Shown: piece after piece, positions 32,630 to 40,756 of the stretch | Layout: every line of letters starts with the position of its first letter | Position numbering within the stretch: the first letter of the stretch is position 1 | Origin: Spirochaetota bacterium | GTDB lineage: Bacteria; Spirochaetota; Spirochaetia; Treponematales; Rectinemataceae | Direction: 5' to 3' | Length of the DNA stretch: 62,612 nucleotides | Assembly (NCBI GenBank): GCA_026398595.1 | Contig: JAPLSO010000063.1 | Span: forward strand, 1 to 62,612 | The notes under the pieces: model-generated | Database searches by the model: none | What the model was told of the DNA's origin: nothing | What the model saw: the letters and a program-made list of their open reading frames with translations, nothing else | Made by a program: the position numbers and the translations under genes

Positions 32630-33360
32630 CGCAGCCCTTGGCGGGGTTGACCACCTGGCTGATGCGCAGGTTGCCGGCCAGCGACAGCAGCATGCCGCAT
32701 TGGGCGTCGTCGAGTCCGGAATGCCCCATCAGGAAACCGTGCATCTTTCGGGCCGTGGCGACGCTCGCCAGGTCCAGCGAAGGATCGGCCGAGGTTGTCA
32801 GGTAGTGAGTCGGGGTGACGATGAAGGGGGTCGGGATGTCGCTTCGGCCCTTTTGCAGATCCAGCGTAACTCTCACCTCGCCCGAGACTTCCATAGCGCA
32901 AATGACCGTCTCTCCGTCGCCCTGCAGGGCGTGGATATCGCCCATGGAGAGAAGGGCGCCCGGTACGTTGACCGATCATGGGCCGCGTGTGGAGGCGTAT
33001 GCCCCGGTCGAAGAGGATTTCACCCGCCTCGATCCTGAAGCGGCGGCAATGCGTTTCCTCGATCGCGTACACGCCTGTTCCAGGGCGTGCCGTCATGCAG
33101 CCAAAACTCGCTGTCGTGATGGACTGAATCGCGACGCGAAGGACATCGCCCGGCTCGGCGCCCTCGACGTATAGAGGACCCGTGGCGGGATTGTTGCGAT
33201 CCATGTCGATCTTCGAAAAACCGAAGCCGTCTTCCAGAATCTGTTCGCTGTAGCAGTCCTGGCACCTGAAGATGACAGTATCGCCATCCTTGGCATAGGC
33301 GCAGGGCTGGGCCGAGCGATCGAAAGCGAAGTGGACCATGTTGTTGTCGACGATGAGCAT
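32583..33360 (-). pseudogene. Acetamidase/formamidase gene broken by an internal deletion and frameshift
   Basis: From ATG 33360 the minus strand reads VHFAFDRSAQPCAYAKDGDTVIFRCQD-type acetamidase sequence, EGAEPGDVLRVAI and RLHTRPMIG. At about 32968-32976 it then jumps frame to VNVPGALLSMGDIHALQGDG, HYLTTSADPSLDLA and GCVMEFPIGL up to 32583. Between HTRPMIG and VNVPGALLSMGD the family normally has some 30-40 residues (the GAHGGNMD metal region), which are missing. The two halves are otherwise well conserved, so inactivation looks recent, or the join is an assembly fault. Confidence 0.85.
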
Positions 33361-33476
33361 GGCCCATCCTCGCCATAGGCGAAGGAGCTGTCAAGTTCGG
33401 CGCGGCCATCCCGATTTCTCCGATTCGATATTTTCCATGCAATAAAACAGTTTCTCATGCGTCATACTAGATAGCG

Positions 33477-34028
33477 ATGAATGCACAAGGGGCCAGGGCC
33501 GATATTCGGGACAGGGTGGAGGCCGCCTACCATGAACGGAAGGGAAGCCTGCTCACGGCCGCCCGGCGGATGACCCGGAATGCCCAGGATGCTGAAGATG
33601 TCCTGCAGGATGTATTCGCGGGAGCCCTGACCAATCTCGATGCGTTGTCGGCGGTGGAAAACATCCCGGGCTGGCTTTTCGCCACGCTCAGGAATCGCCT
33701 TACCGACCTTTGGCGCCGGACCACGGCGCGCAGGCGGGCAGGGGAAATCGCCGTCTCAGGCGACACACTTTCCGAAATCGCGGTCGCCGTGGGGCTTTCA
33801 CCCGAGGACCATGTAGTGATGATGGAACTTTCGGACGCGCTGGCCGATGCCATAGGAGCCCTGCCTTCCGAACAGCGGGAAGTCATCGAGGCGCAGGCGC
33901 TCGAAGGAATCGGCTTCAGGGAACTTTCCGAGCGAAGCGGAGTGTCCATCAATACGCTGACGGCGCGCAAGAAATACGCGATCGAGAAGCTGGCCCGCGT
34001 CCTGAAGGACTGGGCCGAATCGGATTGA
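33477..34028 (+). CDS. ECF-type RNA polymerase sigma factor
   Basis: 183 aa. Region 2 (AARRMTRNAQDAEDVLQDVFAGAL, PGWLFATLRNRLTDLWRR) binds the -10 element and core polymerase; region 4 (LPSEQREVIEAQALEGIGFRELSERSGVSINTLTARKKYAIEKL) binds the -35. There is no clear Shine-Dalgarno before ATG 33477. The small membrane protein gene downstream is likely co-transcribed and may sense the signal. Regulon unknown. Confidence 0.93.
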   Translation: MNAQGARADIRDRVEAAYHERKGSLLTAARRMTRNAQDAEDVLQDVFAGALTNLDALSAVENIPGWLFATLRNRLTDLWRRTTARRRAGEIAVSGDTLSEIAVAVGLSPEDHVVMMELSDALADAIGALPSEQREVIEAQALEGIGFRELSERSGVSINTLTARKKYAIEKLARVLKDWAESD

Positions 34029-34079
34029 TGGTCAGTAGACCGGTGCCGCAGGGTGCCGCGGATTCAAAGGGAGGAACAG

Positions 34080-34403
34080 ATGTCGGATATGGAATACCAT
34101 CATGGAAAGCGTTGGAAAGAATGGAGTTTGCAGAAGAAAGCTCTCGCGATCTGCGGCGGCATACTCGCCGCCGCGGGCCTCATCATTCTCTGCGGATTCG
34201 TCTTCATGTGGCTGTGGAATGGCCTCATGCCGCGGATCTTCAAGCTGCCCGAGATAACGTACTGGGAAGGCTGGGGTCTCGTTCTCCTGTCTTCGATTCT
34301 CTTCAAGGGAACCCACGGAGGCGGCAACGTACATGAACGCAAGCGAAAACACATGATTCGCGAGCGGATGCGCGAACAGGAAGCCGAGGAAAAGACAGAG
34401 TAA
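34080..34403 (+). CDS. Small membrane protein paired with the ECF sigma factor
   Basis: 107 aa from ATG 34080 with GGGAGGAACAG upstream. Two hydrophobic segments: about 20-42 and 57-72 (GWGLVLLSSILF), joined by NGLMPRIFKLPEITYWE; the C-tail is strongly charged (HERKRKHMIRERMREQEAEE). Similar small proteins with a MPxxFxLPxIxxW core are found next to ECF sigma genes in other phyla. It may be an anti-sigma-like or stress-sensing partner, but it lacks a zinc-finger anti-sigma motif. Confidence 0.75.
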   Translation: MSDMEYHHGKRWKEWSLQKKALAICGGILAAAGLIILCGFVFMWLWNGLMPRIFKLPEITYWEGWGLVLLSSILFKGTHGGGNVHERKRKHMIRERMREQEAEEKTE

Positions 34404-34420
34404 ACGGGGCCGGGGAAGAC

Positions 34421-34474
34421 GGACGCCCGCGCCCTTAAGACATGGTCCCGAATCGCGGACGTCCCTGTTTTTTG
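34421..34474 (+). terminator. Intrinsic terminator of the sigma-factor operon
   Basis: Arms GGACGCCCGCG (34421-34431) and CGCGGACGTCC (34454-34464), one mismatch, followed by CTGTTTTTTG. The T-run overlaps the -35 box of the next gene. Confidence 0.7.
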
Positions 34475-34499
34475 ACTTTATATTCAACATTTATGATAT
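34472..34499 (+). promoter_or_regulatory. Promoter of the 129-aa periplasmic protein gene
   Basis: TTGACT (34472-34477), 16-bp spacer, TGATAT (34494-34499); a start near 34506 gives a short leader with AAGGAGG at 34516-34522. Confidence 0.5.
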
Positions 34500-34527
34500 T
34501 CATTCTATTGCTTCTAAGGAGGATATC

Positions 34528-34917
34528 ATGAAGACCGCTTCTTTCTTCGTGACTCTCGCTCTACTCGTCGCGCTTCCCTTGGCGGCGTTCGCCGAACCCT
34601 ATAACAAGGATGTCGTGGTCACGGCCATGCGCGCCAATCAGGCGCGGATTGGCGGCATCAAGACTGCCGTCGCCAACAAGGATTTCTTCGCTGCGGGTCA
34701 GGCCTTTTTCGACTATGCCAAAGAAGCCTCCGACATGCTCAAGATGGACCCGCCCAAGGGCTCGAAGGACGACTGGGCCAGGGTCTGGAGCAGCTTCCAG
34801 GACAAGGCTTTCCTCGGAATAGGAGCCTGCGGGGAGCGGGATGCAGCCAAGGTTCTGAAGGCCCTCGACGACCTGGTGGCCGTCAATAAAATCGGTCATC
34901 CTGAGTTCAGGTTCTGA
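34528..34917 (+). CDS. Small periplasmic helical protein resembling haem-less cytochrome c'
   Basis: 129 aa, signal peptide ending AAFAEP. The mature part looks all-helical: VVVTAMRANQARIGGIKTAV, DFFAAGQAFFDYAKEASDML, DDWARVWSSFQDKAF and a last helix ending VNKIGHPEFRF. The end recalls the CxxCHxxFR haem motif of cytochrome c', with the His and Phe-Arg kept and both Cys replaced. I infer a related four-helix bundle without covalent haem. Function unknown; a metal or ligand sensor is possible. Confidence 0.65.
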   Translation: MKTASFFVTLALLVALPLAAFAEPYNKDVVVTAMRANQARIGGIKTAVANKDFFAAGQAFFDYAKEASDMLKMDPPKGSKDDWARVWSSFQDKAFLGIGACGERDAAKVLKALDDLVAVNKIGHPEFRF

Positions 34918-34936
34918 AAGTTTGTCAGCGCTGAAT

Positions 34937-34985
34937 GAAGAAGGCCCGCGCCCCGAGACGCTGTCTCGAAGCGCGGGCCTTCTTC
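34937..34985. terminator. Bidirectional terminator between convergent genes
   Basis: Long stem GAAGAAGGCCCGCGC (34937-34951) / GCGCGGGCCTTCTTC (34971-34985), with an inner CGAGAC/GTCTCG stem. It ends the upstream plus-strand gene and the downstream minus-strand gene. Confidence 0.92.
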
Positions 34986-35010
34986 GTGGAAAGATGCCAT
35001 TCCCGAAGGA

Positions 35011-35700
35011 CTATTTCATCTCGGCGAGGAGCCGTATGGCATTCTTATTGCCCATTGCGGCCGCTTTCTGAAGATCGATCTTGGCATCGGCAGCTCTTCC
35101 CGTGTCCTTGTAGAGCTGGCCGCGGTAGTACCAGACGCTGGAGCCGACGTCGGGCCTCGATCCTTCGAGGGCGATGTACTCGTTGAGGAGGATTTCGGCC
35201 TTCTTTCTGTCCTGGCCGGCGATTCCCGGCAGTACCTGCCAGAATCGGCCCAGACCGAGAATCGGCCCGCCGCCGTCGTAGGTCTTGTCGAATTTATAGG
35301 AATTCTCGAAGCCCTTCTGCGTCTTGCCCTTGAGGCCTTCGGCCAGGGCCGTGATGATGCTGACGCAGTCGGAATACGTGCCGACGGAACAAGCGTACCA
35401 GTACCAGCCTTCGACGCCGTTGGCGTTGAGCTTGAAGGCGATCTCCGCGTACTTCATCCCTTCCTTGGCCAGAGGACGGGCGGCGTCCTTCCAGCGCGGA
35501 CTTTCCTCGGTGACGAGGAAGTCGCCGTATCGCCGGGCAGCCTCGGCCGCTTTCCAGTTGAGCTCATAGTCCTGGGGCGCGGCTATGGCGAGCTTGACGG
35601 CCGCGTCGTACTTGGCCTTGAGTCCGGCAGCGTCTTCCGCGAGCGCCGGAACGAGGGCTGCGAGAATGAGAACGATGACCAAAGGCAGTAGTCGCTTCAT
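35011..35700 (-). CDS. Periplasmic TatT-like/TPR-type protein
   Basis: 229 aa with a signal peptide (MKRLLPLVIVLILAALVPALAE). The helical repeats YELNWKAAEAARRYGDF, AKEGMKYAEIAFKLN, GWYWYACSVGTYSD, RKKAEILLNEYIAL and VWYYRGQLYKDTGRAADAKIDLQKAAAMGNKNA are TPR-like. GGPILGLGRFWQVLPGIAGQDRKKA recalls the treponemal TatT family, partners of TRAP-type uptake. No TRAP gene is adjacent, so that link is only by similarity. Confidence 0.7.
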   Translation of the reverse strand: MKRLLPLVIVLILAALVPALAEDAAGLKAKYDAAVKLAIAAPQDYELNWKAAEAARRYGDFLVTEESPRWKDAARPLAKEGMKYAEIAFKLNANGVEGWYWYACSVGTYSDCVSIITALAEGLKGKTQKGFENSYKFDKTYDGGGPILGLGRFWQVLPGIAGQDRKKAEILLNEYIALEGSRPDVGSSVWYYRGQLYKDTGRAADAKIDLQKAAAMGNKNAIRLLAEMK

Positions 35701-35891
35701 GCGGGCTCCTCCATTTCGCTAGATTTCCTAGCTCAACCCTACACGGGCGGACATGCGCGGTCAAGAGCGCCATGATCCCAGAACAGCCATCCTGTTGGGT
35801 CGGATTAATGCTTGTGCAATTTGCTCTTGGAACCAGTTTGAGGGCACTTCCCGTTTCATGGTTAGCAGGGGATCGATAAACACTTGAACTG

Positions 35892-35949
35892 TTGACAACA
35901 AAGGAGCTTCTCCGTATTGTCTCTATGACTCAATAGTCTATTTTAGTCA
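35892..35949 (+). promoter_or_regulatory. Promoter and imperfect palindrome before the TetR gene
   Basis: TTGACA (35892-35897), 17-bp spacer, TATTGT (35915-35920). From 35926 to 35949 TGACTCAATAG/CTATTTTAGTCA forms an inverted repeat with one extra base, overlapping the likely transcript start. A fitting site for autorepression by the TetR protein. Confidence 0.65.
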
Positions 35950-35959
35950 AAGAGGTTAT

Positions 35960-36577
35960 ATGCCGCGAGCTTTCACTGAGGCAGAACGCGCGAGGATCCG
36001 CGAGCGACTCATAGCCGCGGGCAAGGTAGCGATCAATCGCTCGGGGTTGCGGTTCCTCGTCGTGGACGATGTATCGCGGGAGGCAGGCATATCCAAGGGC
36101 AGTTTCTATTCCTTTTTCCCTTCGCGCGAAGACTTCATCCTCTCGGTCTTCGAAGCTTGGGAACTGGAGTACCGTGGTGCCTTGCTGAAAGAGATAACGG
36201 AGGGGACTGGGTCGCCTCAAGAGAAGCTTGAGCGCTTTTTCCTCGAAGCCTTCGGAATGCTCAACCGCGAGCCTGGCCTTGCCAGGATATCCCCTCGGGA
36301 GATCGAGCGTCTCATCGAGGGTCTCCCTCCTGAACGGATCGCCGCCCATCAATCCAACGACCTTGAAGTCCTCAGCCGGGCATTTGCCGACTGGGCCGAG
36401 GGCAACATGATCGATCGACAGGATCTTGAAGCCCTGCCGGGGGTCGTCAGCGCCTTGTTTTCAATTGCCCTGCATAAGGACGATTTCCGCCAGGGCAGCT
36501 ATGAGGCAGCGGTCCGGCTGATTTTGGAATCTCTCGCGATGCGGCTCGCTGCTGGGCCGAAAGGCAGGGCATCATGA
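35960..36577 (+). CDS. TetR-family regulator
   Basis: 205 aa. The DNA-binding start (ARIRERLIAAGKVAINRSGLRFLVVDDVSREAGISKGSFYSFFPSREDFILSV, split over residues 11-63) is typical. The C-terminal ligand domain is unassigned. It overlaps the ABC ATPase gene by 4 bp and probably controls its own operon, being released by a compound that the exporter handles. Confidence 0.92.
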   Translation: MPRAFTEAERARIRERLIAAGKVAINRSGLRFLVVDDVSREAGISKGSFYSFFPSREDFILSVFEAWELEYRGALLKEITEGTGSPQEKLERFFLEAFGMLNREPGLARISPREIERLIEGLPPERIAAHQSNDLEVLSRAFADWAEGNMIDRQDLEALPGVVSALFSIALHKDDFRQGSYEAAVRLILESLAMRLAAGPKGRAS

Positions 36578-37482
36578 ACAGCGCCATCAGCGCCTGCGGT
36601 CTCACGAAAAGTTTTGGCAGCGTCCACGCGGTGCAAAAGGTGAACCTTGAAGTCCGTCGCGGCGAGATCTATGGTTTCCTGGGCTGCAATGGAGCGGGGA
36701 AGACCACGACGATCCGGATGCTGCTTGGCCTCATTCGCCCGAGCAGCGGCGAGATAGCGATCTTCGGTGAATCCCTGCGCACGCGTCGCTGCGCGGCATT
36801 GAGCAAAATCGGCTTCCTCGTCGAGTCGGCCAAAGCCTACCCCAACCTGACCGTACGCGAGAACCTGGAAGTACAGAGGCGCCTGACTGAGGCGTCCAAG
36901 GGTGCTGTCGAGAAAAGTATCGAACTCCTCAACCTAAAGGAATATGCGGACAGGAAAAGCGACCATCTTTCCCTGGGGAATCTGCAGCGCCTCGCCCTTG
37001 CCCGCGCGTTGGTCCATTCGCCCGAAATCCTCATCCTCGACGAACCGGCAAACGGCCTCGACCCCGCAGGGATCATCGAGATACGTCGCTTGCTCAGGAA
37101 CCTCGCGGACGCGGGGACGACGATTTTCATGTCCAGCCACATCCTGTCGGAGGTTGACCAGCTCGTCGACAGGATTGGCATCATCCACCGGGGTTGTCTG
37201 GTCGAAGAACTCAACCACGACGAACTCGGCAAGCGGAAACGCCTGTATATCGACCTCAGCGTCGACCAGCCCGAGCGAGCCGAAGCCATTCTGAGGGAAA
37301 AACTTAGGCTGAACGCGATCACCAGGCCGGGCGAGCGGAGTCTGCGGATTGCCGATGCAGGGGCAAAGAGCAGCGAAATCGCCAGTGTACTCGTGAAGGC
37401 CGGCATCGGCTTGGACCGGCTTCTCCCCGTGGATGAGGACCTGGAGGCACATTTCATGCGAATAACAGGAGAGGAAGCATGA
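36574..37482 (+). CDS. ABC-2 type exporter ATPase
   Basis: 302 aa. Walker A GCNGAGKTT, signature LSLGNLQRLALARAL, Walker B ILILDEPANGLDPAG, switch His in SSHILSEVD. The C-terminal 80 residues fold as the usual accessory domain of CcmA/DrrA-like ATPases. It works with the following permease to move drugs, lipids or peptides out, and overlaps both neighbours by 4 bp. Confidence 0.93.
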   Translation: MNSAISACGLTKSFGSVHAVQKVNLEVRRGEIYGFLGCNGAGKTTTIRMLLGLIRPSSGEIAIFGESLRTRRCAALSKIGFLVESAKAYPNLTVRENLEVQRRLTEASKGAVEKSIELLNLKEYADRKSDHLSLGNLQRLALARALVHSPEILILDEPANGLDPAGIIEIRRLLRNLADAGTTIFMSSHILSEVDQLVDRIGIIHRGCLVEELNHDELGKRKRLYIDLSVDQPERAEAILREKLRLNAITRPGERSLRIADAGAKSSEIASVLVKAGIGLDRLLPVDEDLEAHFMRITGEEA

Positions 37483-38270
37483 CCTTTACGAGAGTGTTCA
37501 GTACGGAGCTTCTCAAGCTCAAGCGCTCCAAGATGACCTGGCTGTCCTTCCTATTCTATATCTTCTTCGGACTCATGGCCTGGTTCGTCTTCTGGATGCT
37601 CAGGAACCCCGAAGCGGCGAGGAATATGGGATTGATCGGCCAGAAGGCGAGTTTCGCCATGAACGGACTCTCCGCCGACTGGCAGGGATTCTTCTCCCTT
37701 TTCGCGGAGCTGGGTGTCGCCGGCGGCATGATCATACTCTCGATCATCGTGATCTACCTCTTTGGACGCGAATACACCGAAGGGACAGCCAAAAACATAC
37801 TGGCTCTTCCTGTGCCCCGTTCTTATTTCGTCGCCGCAAAACTCTGCGTGGCGGCGATATGGTTCTCCCTCCTTACGGCGTTTCTCATCGTGGAGTGTCT
37901 GCTGATCGGAAAGCTGCTGGGTCTTGGAATTCCTCCTGCAGGACTCATCGCGACAGAGACTGGGAACATCGTCATAGCCGCTCTCTCCGTCCTCGCTCTC
38001 CAACCACTGGTAGCCTGGGTGACCGTGGCAAGCGCGGGCTACCTGGTGCCCTTCGGCTATACGATCGCGACCTTGCTCGTAGGGAATCTCATGATACGGA
38101 CGGAATGGGCGCGTTGGTTTCCCTGGTCGATCGTGGCCCTCCTGAGCGGAATGGCAGGGCCGCGACAGGAAGGAGTCGTTCTAGGAAGCACCCTGGTGCT
38201 CATGATGACGTTCGTGATCGGAGTCGCGGGTACGATTGCGCAGCAGGTCCTAGCCGACAATTGCCAGTAG
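37479..38270 (+). CDS. ABC-2 type exporter permease
   Basis: 263 aa with six hydrophobic helices. RVFSTELLKLKRSKMTWLSFLFYI at the start and YLFGREYTEGTAKNILALPVPRSYFVAAKL are typical of the bacitracin-resistance-like ABC-2 permeases (BcrB/NatB type). It completes the TetR-ATPase-permease operon. The substrate is unknown. Confidence 0.88.
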   Translation: MTFTRVFSTELLKLKRSKMTWLSFLFYIFFGLMAWFVFWMLRNPEAARNMGLIGQKASFAMNGLSADWQGFFSLFAELGVAGGMIILSIIVIYLFGREYTEGTAKNILALPVPRSYFVAAKLCVAAIWFSLLTAFLIVECLLIGKLLGLGIPPAGLIATETGNIVIAALSVLALQPLVAWVTVASAGYLVPFGYTIATLLVGNLMIRTEWARWFPWSIVALLSGMAGPRQEGVVLGSTLVLMMTFVIGVAGTIAQQVLADNCQ

Positions 38271-38299
38271 ATGGACAGCCATATTCCCTCATTCCCCCG

Positions 38300-39468
38300 C
38301 TACAGCTTGAAGGCCACGTCTATGTCCGCGATGTCCTGATCCCCGATGTGGACGATGGGGCCGAGGCCTACGGATTCGATGATGGACCGCGCCGAGAATT
38401 CGGCCACCTCGAGCCTGTCGAAGGCGTTGAGGAGGCTCTTCCCCGTCACGATGACGCAGTCGTTCTCGCAGATCAGGGCGGGCGTGCGAGCCGAGAGGCT
38501 CCGCGCCGTGCCCTCGATGTCCAGGAAAGCCATGCCGAAGGGTAGCTTCTTGGTGTCCCTGAGGAGGATGTAGCTCTCCGGAATGGTGCGGGGGTCGAAG
38601 ACTGCGTCGGTGACCGCGAAGGACATCAGGTTGGGCGGCTGGGCTATAAGGATTGAAGCGATCTCCGGATGCTGCCTATAGATTTCCTCGTGGAGGCGTG
38701 GAGTCGCGCCGAATAGGTGCCCTGAGTGCTCGTGAACAGACTCTGCTGGTAGGAGCGGTGGATGAAGGTGGCAAGGTCGCGCCGCGCGGCTTTCTCCTCG
38801 CTCGAATGCTCGAAAGCCTCGGCCGCGGGGTAGTCCGGCGCCTTCGTTCCGGCCTCGTGCATGGCCTGGTCGATCGTCAGCTGCCTGGGCGTTCCCAGCC
38901 TGCGGGCGTTGATCTGGAGCCGCGCCGCAGTCTCGAGGGTCTCGAAGATCATGAATGCCTGGAAAATATCGGCCGCGCCGATCACCACGCCGTGGTTTTC
39001 GAGTATGACGACGGAGTAGCCCTTGCCGAACTCGTCGGCGATTTTCCGGCCGAGGAGGGCGCTGCCCGGCAGTGCGTAGGGCGCCATGGCTATCTCGCCG
39101 CAGACCTGGAAGATGTCGGGCGTCAGGAGCACTTCGGGAAGGCAGCGCACGATCGAGCAGGCGACGAGTCCGGGCGAGTGAGCGTGGAGGACGGCGCCGA
39201 AATCGGGCCGCTCCTTGAAGACCGAGAGGTGGAAAGGATATTCCGACGAGGGCTTGTGCCTGCCCTCGAAGCTGCCGTCGGGCCGCACGCGCATGATGTC
39301 GTCCCGCCCCAGGTTGCCCTTGTCGACGCCGCTCGGCGTTATCCACATGCTTCCGTCCGCGTCCTTGATCGAGAGATTGCCCCCTGAGGTCGTGGTCATG
39401 CCCCGGTAGTAGATCCTGTTCATCATCATGATCAACTGGTCGGCCGGGTGGAGAAGGTCGAAACGCAT
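38300..39468 (-). pseudogene. Two-domain class II aldolase/adducin gene broken by an internal deletion
   Basis: From ATG 39468 (AAGGAG upstream) the frame encodes a complete first domain: TTTSGGNLSIKD, ITPSGVDKGNL, EYPFHLSVFKERPDFGAVLHAHSP (zinc His pair) and VVILENHGVV. A second domain starts with FIHRSYQQSLFTSTQGTYSAR and is cut there. After 38688-38710 the other frame continues RLHEEIYRQHPEIASILIAQPP and VIVTGKSLLNAFDRLEVAEFSAR to 38300. About 30-50 codons of domain two are missing. A CTCCACG direct repeat marks the junction. The first domain alone might still fold as an aldolase. Confidence 0.8.
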
Positions 39469-39539
39469 AGGCTGCTCCTTGGTTTTATTATGGACCAAAA
39501 ATACAGCGAGACAAGGCTGAACGCCGCTTCCGAATCCAA

Positions 39540-39569
39540 TTGACGGTTCGAATTCAACGAACCTATACT
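39540..39569 (+). promoter_or_regulatory. Promoter of the FbpABC/AfuABC-type operon with an embedded palindrome
   Basis: TTGACG (39540-39545), 18-bp spacer, TATACT (39564-39569). GGTTCG (39545-39550) and CGAACC (39558-39563) form a 6-bp inverted repeat that fills the spacer, so a bound repressor would block polymerase. The regulator is not identified. Confidence 0.65.
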
Positions 39570-39649
39570 AGGTGCGTAAAGAACGGGCACGGCCGCGGCG
39601 AGGAAAGCTCTTTTCGGCGGTGCCTTCCCAAATCCTTCAGGAGGTTTTT

Positions 39650-40660
39650 ATGAAAGTCGTCTCCAAGATCACGGTAGCGGCCTTGATACTGCTGATGATG
39701 GCCCCCCTGGCCTTCGCGGCGGGCAACCTGGTCGTCTATTCCCCGAACTCGGACGGGGAGATTCAGGGCATTCTCTATCCATTCGGCGAGAAGTACAACA
39801 TCAAGATCAGCCTTCAGTCCATGGGCACCGGCGAGTGCGTGTCCAAGATCACGGCCGAGAAGGCCAATCCCCAGGCCGACGTCATGTTCGGCGGCGTCAA
39901 CATGGGCGTCTACCTGGGCGGCAAGGACCTGTTCCAACAGTACGTGGCCAAGGGCAACGACACCTTGCCCGCCGGCTACCGCAACACGACCGGCTTTTTC
40001 ACGAACTACCTGCTCTCCGGCTCGAACCTCCTTGTAAACACCGACCTGGAGAAGAAGCTCGGCATCACCATCTCAGGCTATGCCGACCTCCTGAACCCGG
40101 CCCTCAAGGGCAAGATCGCCTCGGCCGACCCCGTCGCCTCCTCGAGCGCATGGGCCCAGCTCTGCAACATCCTCCTCGTCATGGGCGGCTACGACGATCC
40201 CAAGGCCTGGACCTATGTCGAATCGCTGATCAAGCAGCTCTCGGGCAAGCTCACCTCGGGCTCCTCGGCCGTCTACAAGGGCGTCTACCAGGGCGAGTAC
40301 GTCGTCGGCCTCACCTATGAGGACCCCTCCGTCGCCCTCCTGGCCGATGGCGCCACGAACGTCAGGGTCGTGTATCCCAAGGAAGGGGCCGTGTGGCTTC
40401 CCGCCGCCTCGGCCGTCGTCGCCGGCTGCAAGAACGTCGACAACGCCAAGCTCTTCATGGACTACATCATCTCCGACGACTGCCAGAAGGTCATAGCCGG
40501 CCTCACCAACAGGCCGGTCAATCCCAAGTTCCCGAACACCAACAAGTACCTCCAGGCCTTCTCGTCCATCAAGGTCGCCTACGAAGACATCCTCTACACG
40601 GCCACGAACAAAAAAGCCATCCAGAAGAAGTGGTCCGACCTCTGGGCCAAGAGCAACTGA
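39650..40660 (+). CDS. ABC importer substrate-binding protein (FbpA/AfuA type)
   Basis: 336 aa from ATG 39650 with CAGGAGGT upstream. Signal peptide ends LAFAAG. The mature protein fits the SBP_bac_6 group: LVVYSPNSDGEIQGILYPF, KANPQADVMFGG, NTTGFFTNYLLSGSNLLVNTD, and GLTYEDPSVALLADG. The group binds ferric iron, or sugar phosphates in the case of AfuA, or other anions; ligand residues cannot be assigned by eye. First gene of an importer operon, divergent from an aldolase relic. Confidence 0.88.
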   Translation: MKVVSKITVAALILLMMAPLAFAAGNLVVYSPNSDGEIQGILYPFGEKYNIKISLQSMGTGECVSKITAEKANPQADVMFGGVNMGVYLGGKDLFQQYVAKGNDTLPAGYRNTTGFFTNYLLSGSNLLVNTDLEKKLGITISGYADLLNPALKGKIASADPVASSSAWAQLCNILLVMGGYDDPKAWTYVESLIKQLSGKLTSGSSAVYKGVYQGEYVVGLTYEDPSVALLADGATNVRVVYPKEGAVWLPAASAVVAGCKNVDNAKLFMDYIISDDCQKVIAGLTNRPVNPKFPNTNKYLQAFSSIKVAYEDILYTATNKKAIQKKWSDLWAKSN

Positions 40661-40680
40661 TACAGCTCATCGCGCACGAA

Positions 40681-40717
40681 GCCGGCCCCGTGGAAGCATC
40701 TCTTCCGCGGGGCCGGC
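40681..40717 (+). terminator. Intercistronic hairpin after the binding-protein gene
   Basis: GCCGGCCCCG / CGGGGCCGGC (40681-40690, 40708-40717) with an inner GGAAG/CTTCC stem. No strong T-run follows, so partial attenuation or 3'-end protection of the binding-protein mRNA is likely. Confidence 0.65.
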
Positions 40718-40756
40718 GCAATTCCTGATCGATCACGACAGCGGGGGAAGACCGTC

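Noticed and set aside
38271-38299. Terminator between the ABC exporter permease and the aldolase relic
   Set aside because: No stem with a T-run is visible in this short gap.
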